DNA from: Jatrophihabitans sp.
Lineage (GTDB): Bacteria; Actinomycetota; Actinomycetes; Mycobacteriales; Jatrophihabitantaceae
NCBI GenBank assembly: GCA_025966255.1
Contig: JAOPVG010000348.1
Coordinates: forward strand, 1 to 6,021
Direction: 5' to 3'
Length of the DNA stretch: 6,021 nt
The notes under the pieces are model-generated. The model saw only the letters and a program-made list of their open reading frames with translations, was not told where the DNA came from and made no database searches. The translations under genes were made by a program, and so were the position numbers. Below are positions 5,483-6,021 of the stretch, piece by piece; the first letter of the stretch is position 1, and the number at the start of each line of letters is the position of its first letter.

Positions 5483-6021
5483 TCAGGGTTGCCGCGCGCG
5501 GGCGAGGGCGGCCGCTCGCGGCGCTAGCCGGTAACCGACCTCGAGCGACTCGGTGAGGCCGAGCTCCTTGAGCTTGCGGACGTCGCGTTTGAACGTCACC
5601 AGATCGCGGCCGAGTTCGGCGGCGAGGTCTGCGGCCCGGGTGGCCGGTCGGCGGCCGATGATCTCCAGCACCGCGGCGGTCCTTGGGCCACGCGACGACG
5701 ACCGATCGAGGCGATCCAACCGGTGCTGCAGCTGCTCGCGCTGGTCGGCCGAAAGCTCGGCCTCGGCCCGCAGAGCGATCCGCGGATCGTCGCCCGCGTA
5801 ACGCAAACCGATGCGGAAAACCGGCTTCTCCGGACGGTAGGCGAGCATCGTCAGCACCTCGTCCAGCGAGGCTGTGCCGGCCCGGCGCGCCTCGACATCG
5901 GTGATCGACTCGAGCGCCACCTCGTCGACCGAGGCCACCTCGACGAGCCCGATCGACGTGCGCATCCGCGTCCCGACACGAAGGCGCGGACGATCCCAAC
6001 GGCGGAAGGCGAGGTCGACGT
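5483..6021 (-). CDS. ASCH-like domain / winged-helix protein, N-terminus outside the window
   Basis: The frame is open to the right edge, and 178 residues are visible. The first visible residues, VDLAFRRWDRPRLRVGTRMR, match the start of actinobacterial ASCH-type proteins, so ATG 5965 is probably internal and the true start lies beyond 6021. The ASCH-like part continues through SITDVEARRAGTASLDEVL, with a FRIGLRYAGDDPRIALR strand region ending near 5768. ASCH domains have a PUA-like fold associated with RNA or modified-nucleotide binding. A charged linker (ELSADQREQLQHRLDRLDRS) leads to a C-terminal winged helix (about 5522-5680). There AVLEIIGRRPATRAADLAAE gives the first helices, LVTFKRDVRKLKELGL the recognition helix, and EVGYRL the wing. 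The two-domain order suggests a nucleic-acid-binding regulator or RNA-related protein. Its target is unknown. Confidence 0.78.
   Translation of the reverse strand, partial: VDLAFRRWDRPRLRVGTRMRTSIGLVEVASVDEVALESITDVEARRAGTASLDEVLTMLAYRPEKPVFRIGLRYAGDDPRIALRAEAELSADQREQLQHRLDRLDRSSSRGPRTAAVLEIIGRRPATRAADLAAELGRDLVTFKRDVRKLKELGLTESLEVGYRLAPRAAALARARQP

Noticed and set aside
5451..5999. Alternative minus-strand frame from 5999 overlapping the ASCH-wHTH gene
   Set aside because: Arg/Gly/Ala-rich translation without domains; the other frame gives a coherent ASCH-like and winged-helix sequence open to the window edge.

Overview
The window is GC-rich throughout, with codon third positions dominated by G and C, TTG/ATG starts and short ATGA-type gene overlaps. 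Together with a hemerythrin-like start, a PepSY lipobox-free secreted protein, a P450 and an ASCH-wHTH protein, this points to an actinobacterium (Actinomycetia). I cannot name the genus from the sequence.

Layout. A hemerythrin-domain gene runs off the left edge on the minus strand (1-107). A 233-base divergent intergenic region follows. Next comes a tight three-gene plus-strand operon (341-3401). It encodes an acyl-CoA dehydrogenase-like flavoprotein, a PIG-L deacetylase fused to a NodS-like SAM methyltransferase, and a family 2 glycosyltransferase. The genes overlap by 4 bases at each junction. The rest is on the minus strand, read right to left: the C-terminal part of an ASCH-winged helix protein (5483 to the right edge), a secreted or anchored PepSY-like protein (4805-5284), an aberrant short cytochrome P450 (3681-4706), and a 70-residue single-span membrane protein (3426-3638). 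The two halves converge at about 3401-3426.

How the genes work together. In the plus-strand operon, sugar transfer, N-deacetylation and N-methylation are encoded side by side. This is the same reaction logic as NodC/NodB/NodS in Nod-factor synthesis, or MshA/MshB in mycothiol synthesis, but the gene families and the fusion differ. A fourth, flavin-dependent step may act on an acyl or acyl-like group. The pathway product is not known to me, and I regard this operon as the main candidate for an undescribed system. The P450 and the small membrane protein appear to form a second unit. The P450 looks leaderless, sits just after a large nested stem-loop, and seems translationally coupled to the membrane-protein gene. 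The P450 departs from the family at the I-helix threonine, the ExxR motif and the meander, so it may not be a conventional monooxygenase.

No RNA genes, CRISPR arrays or insertion sequences were seen, and no gene-free stretch exceeds 300 bases.
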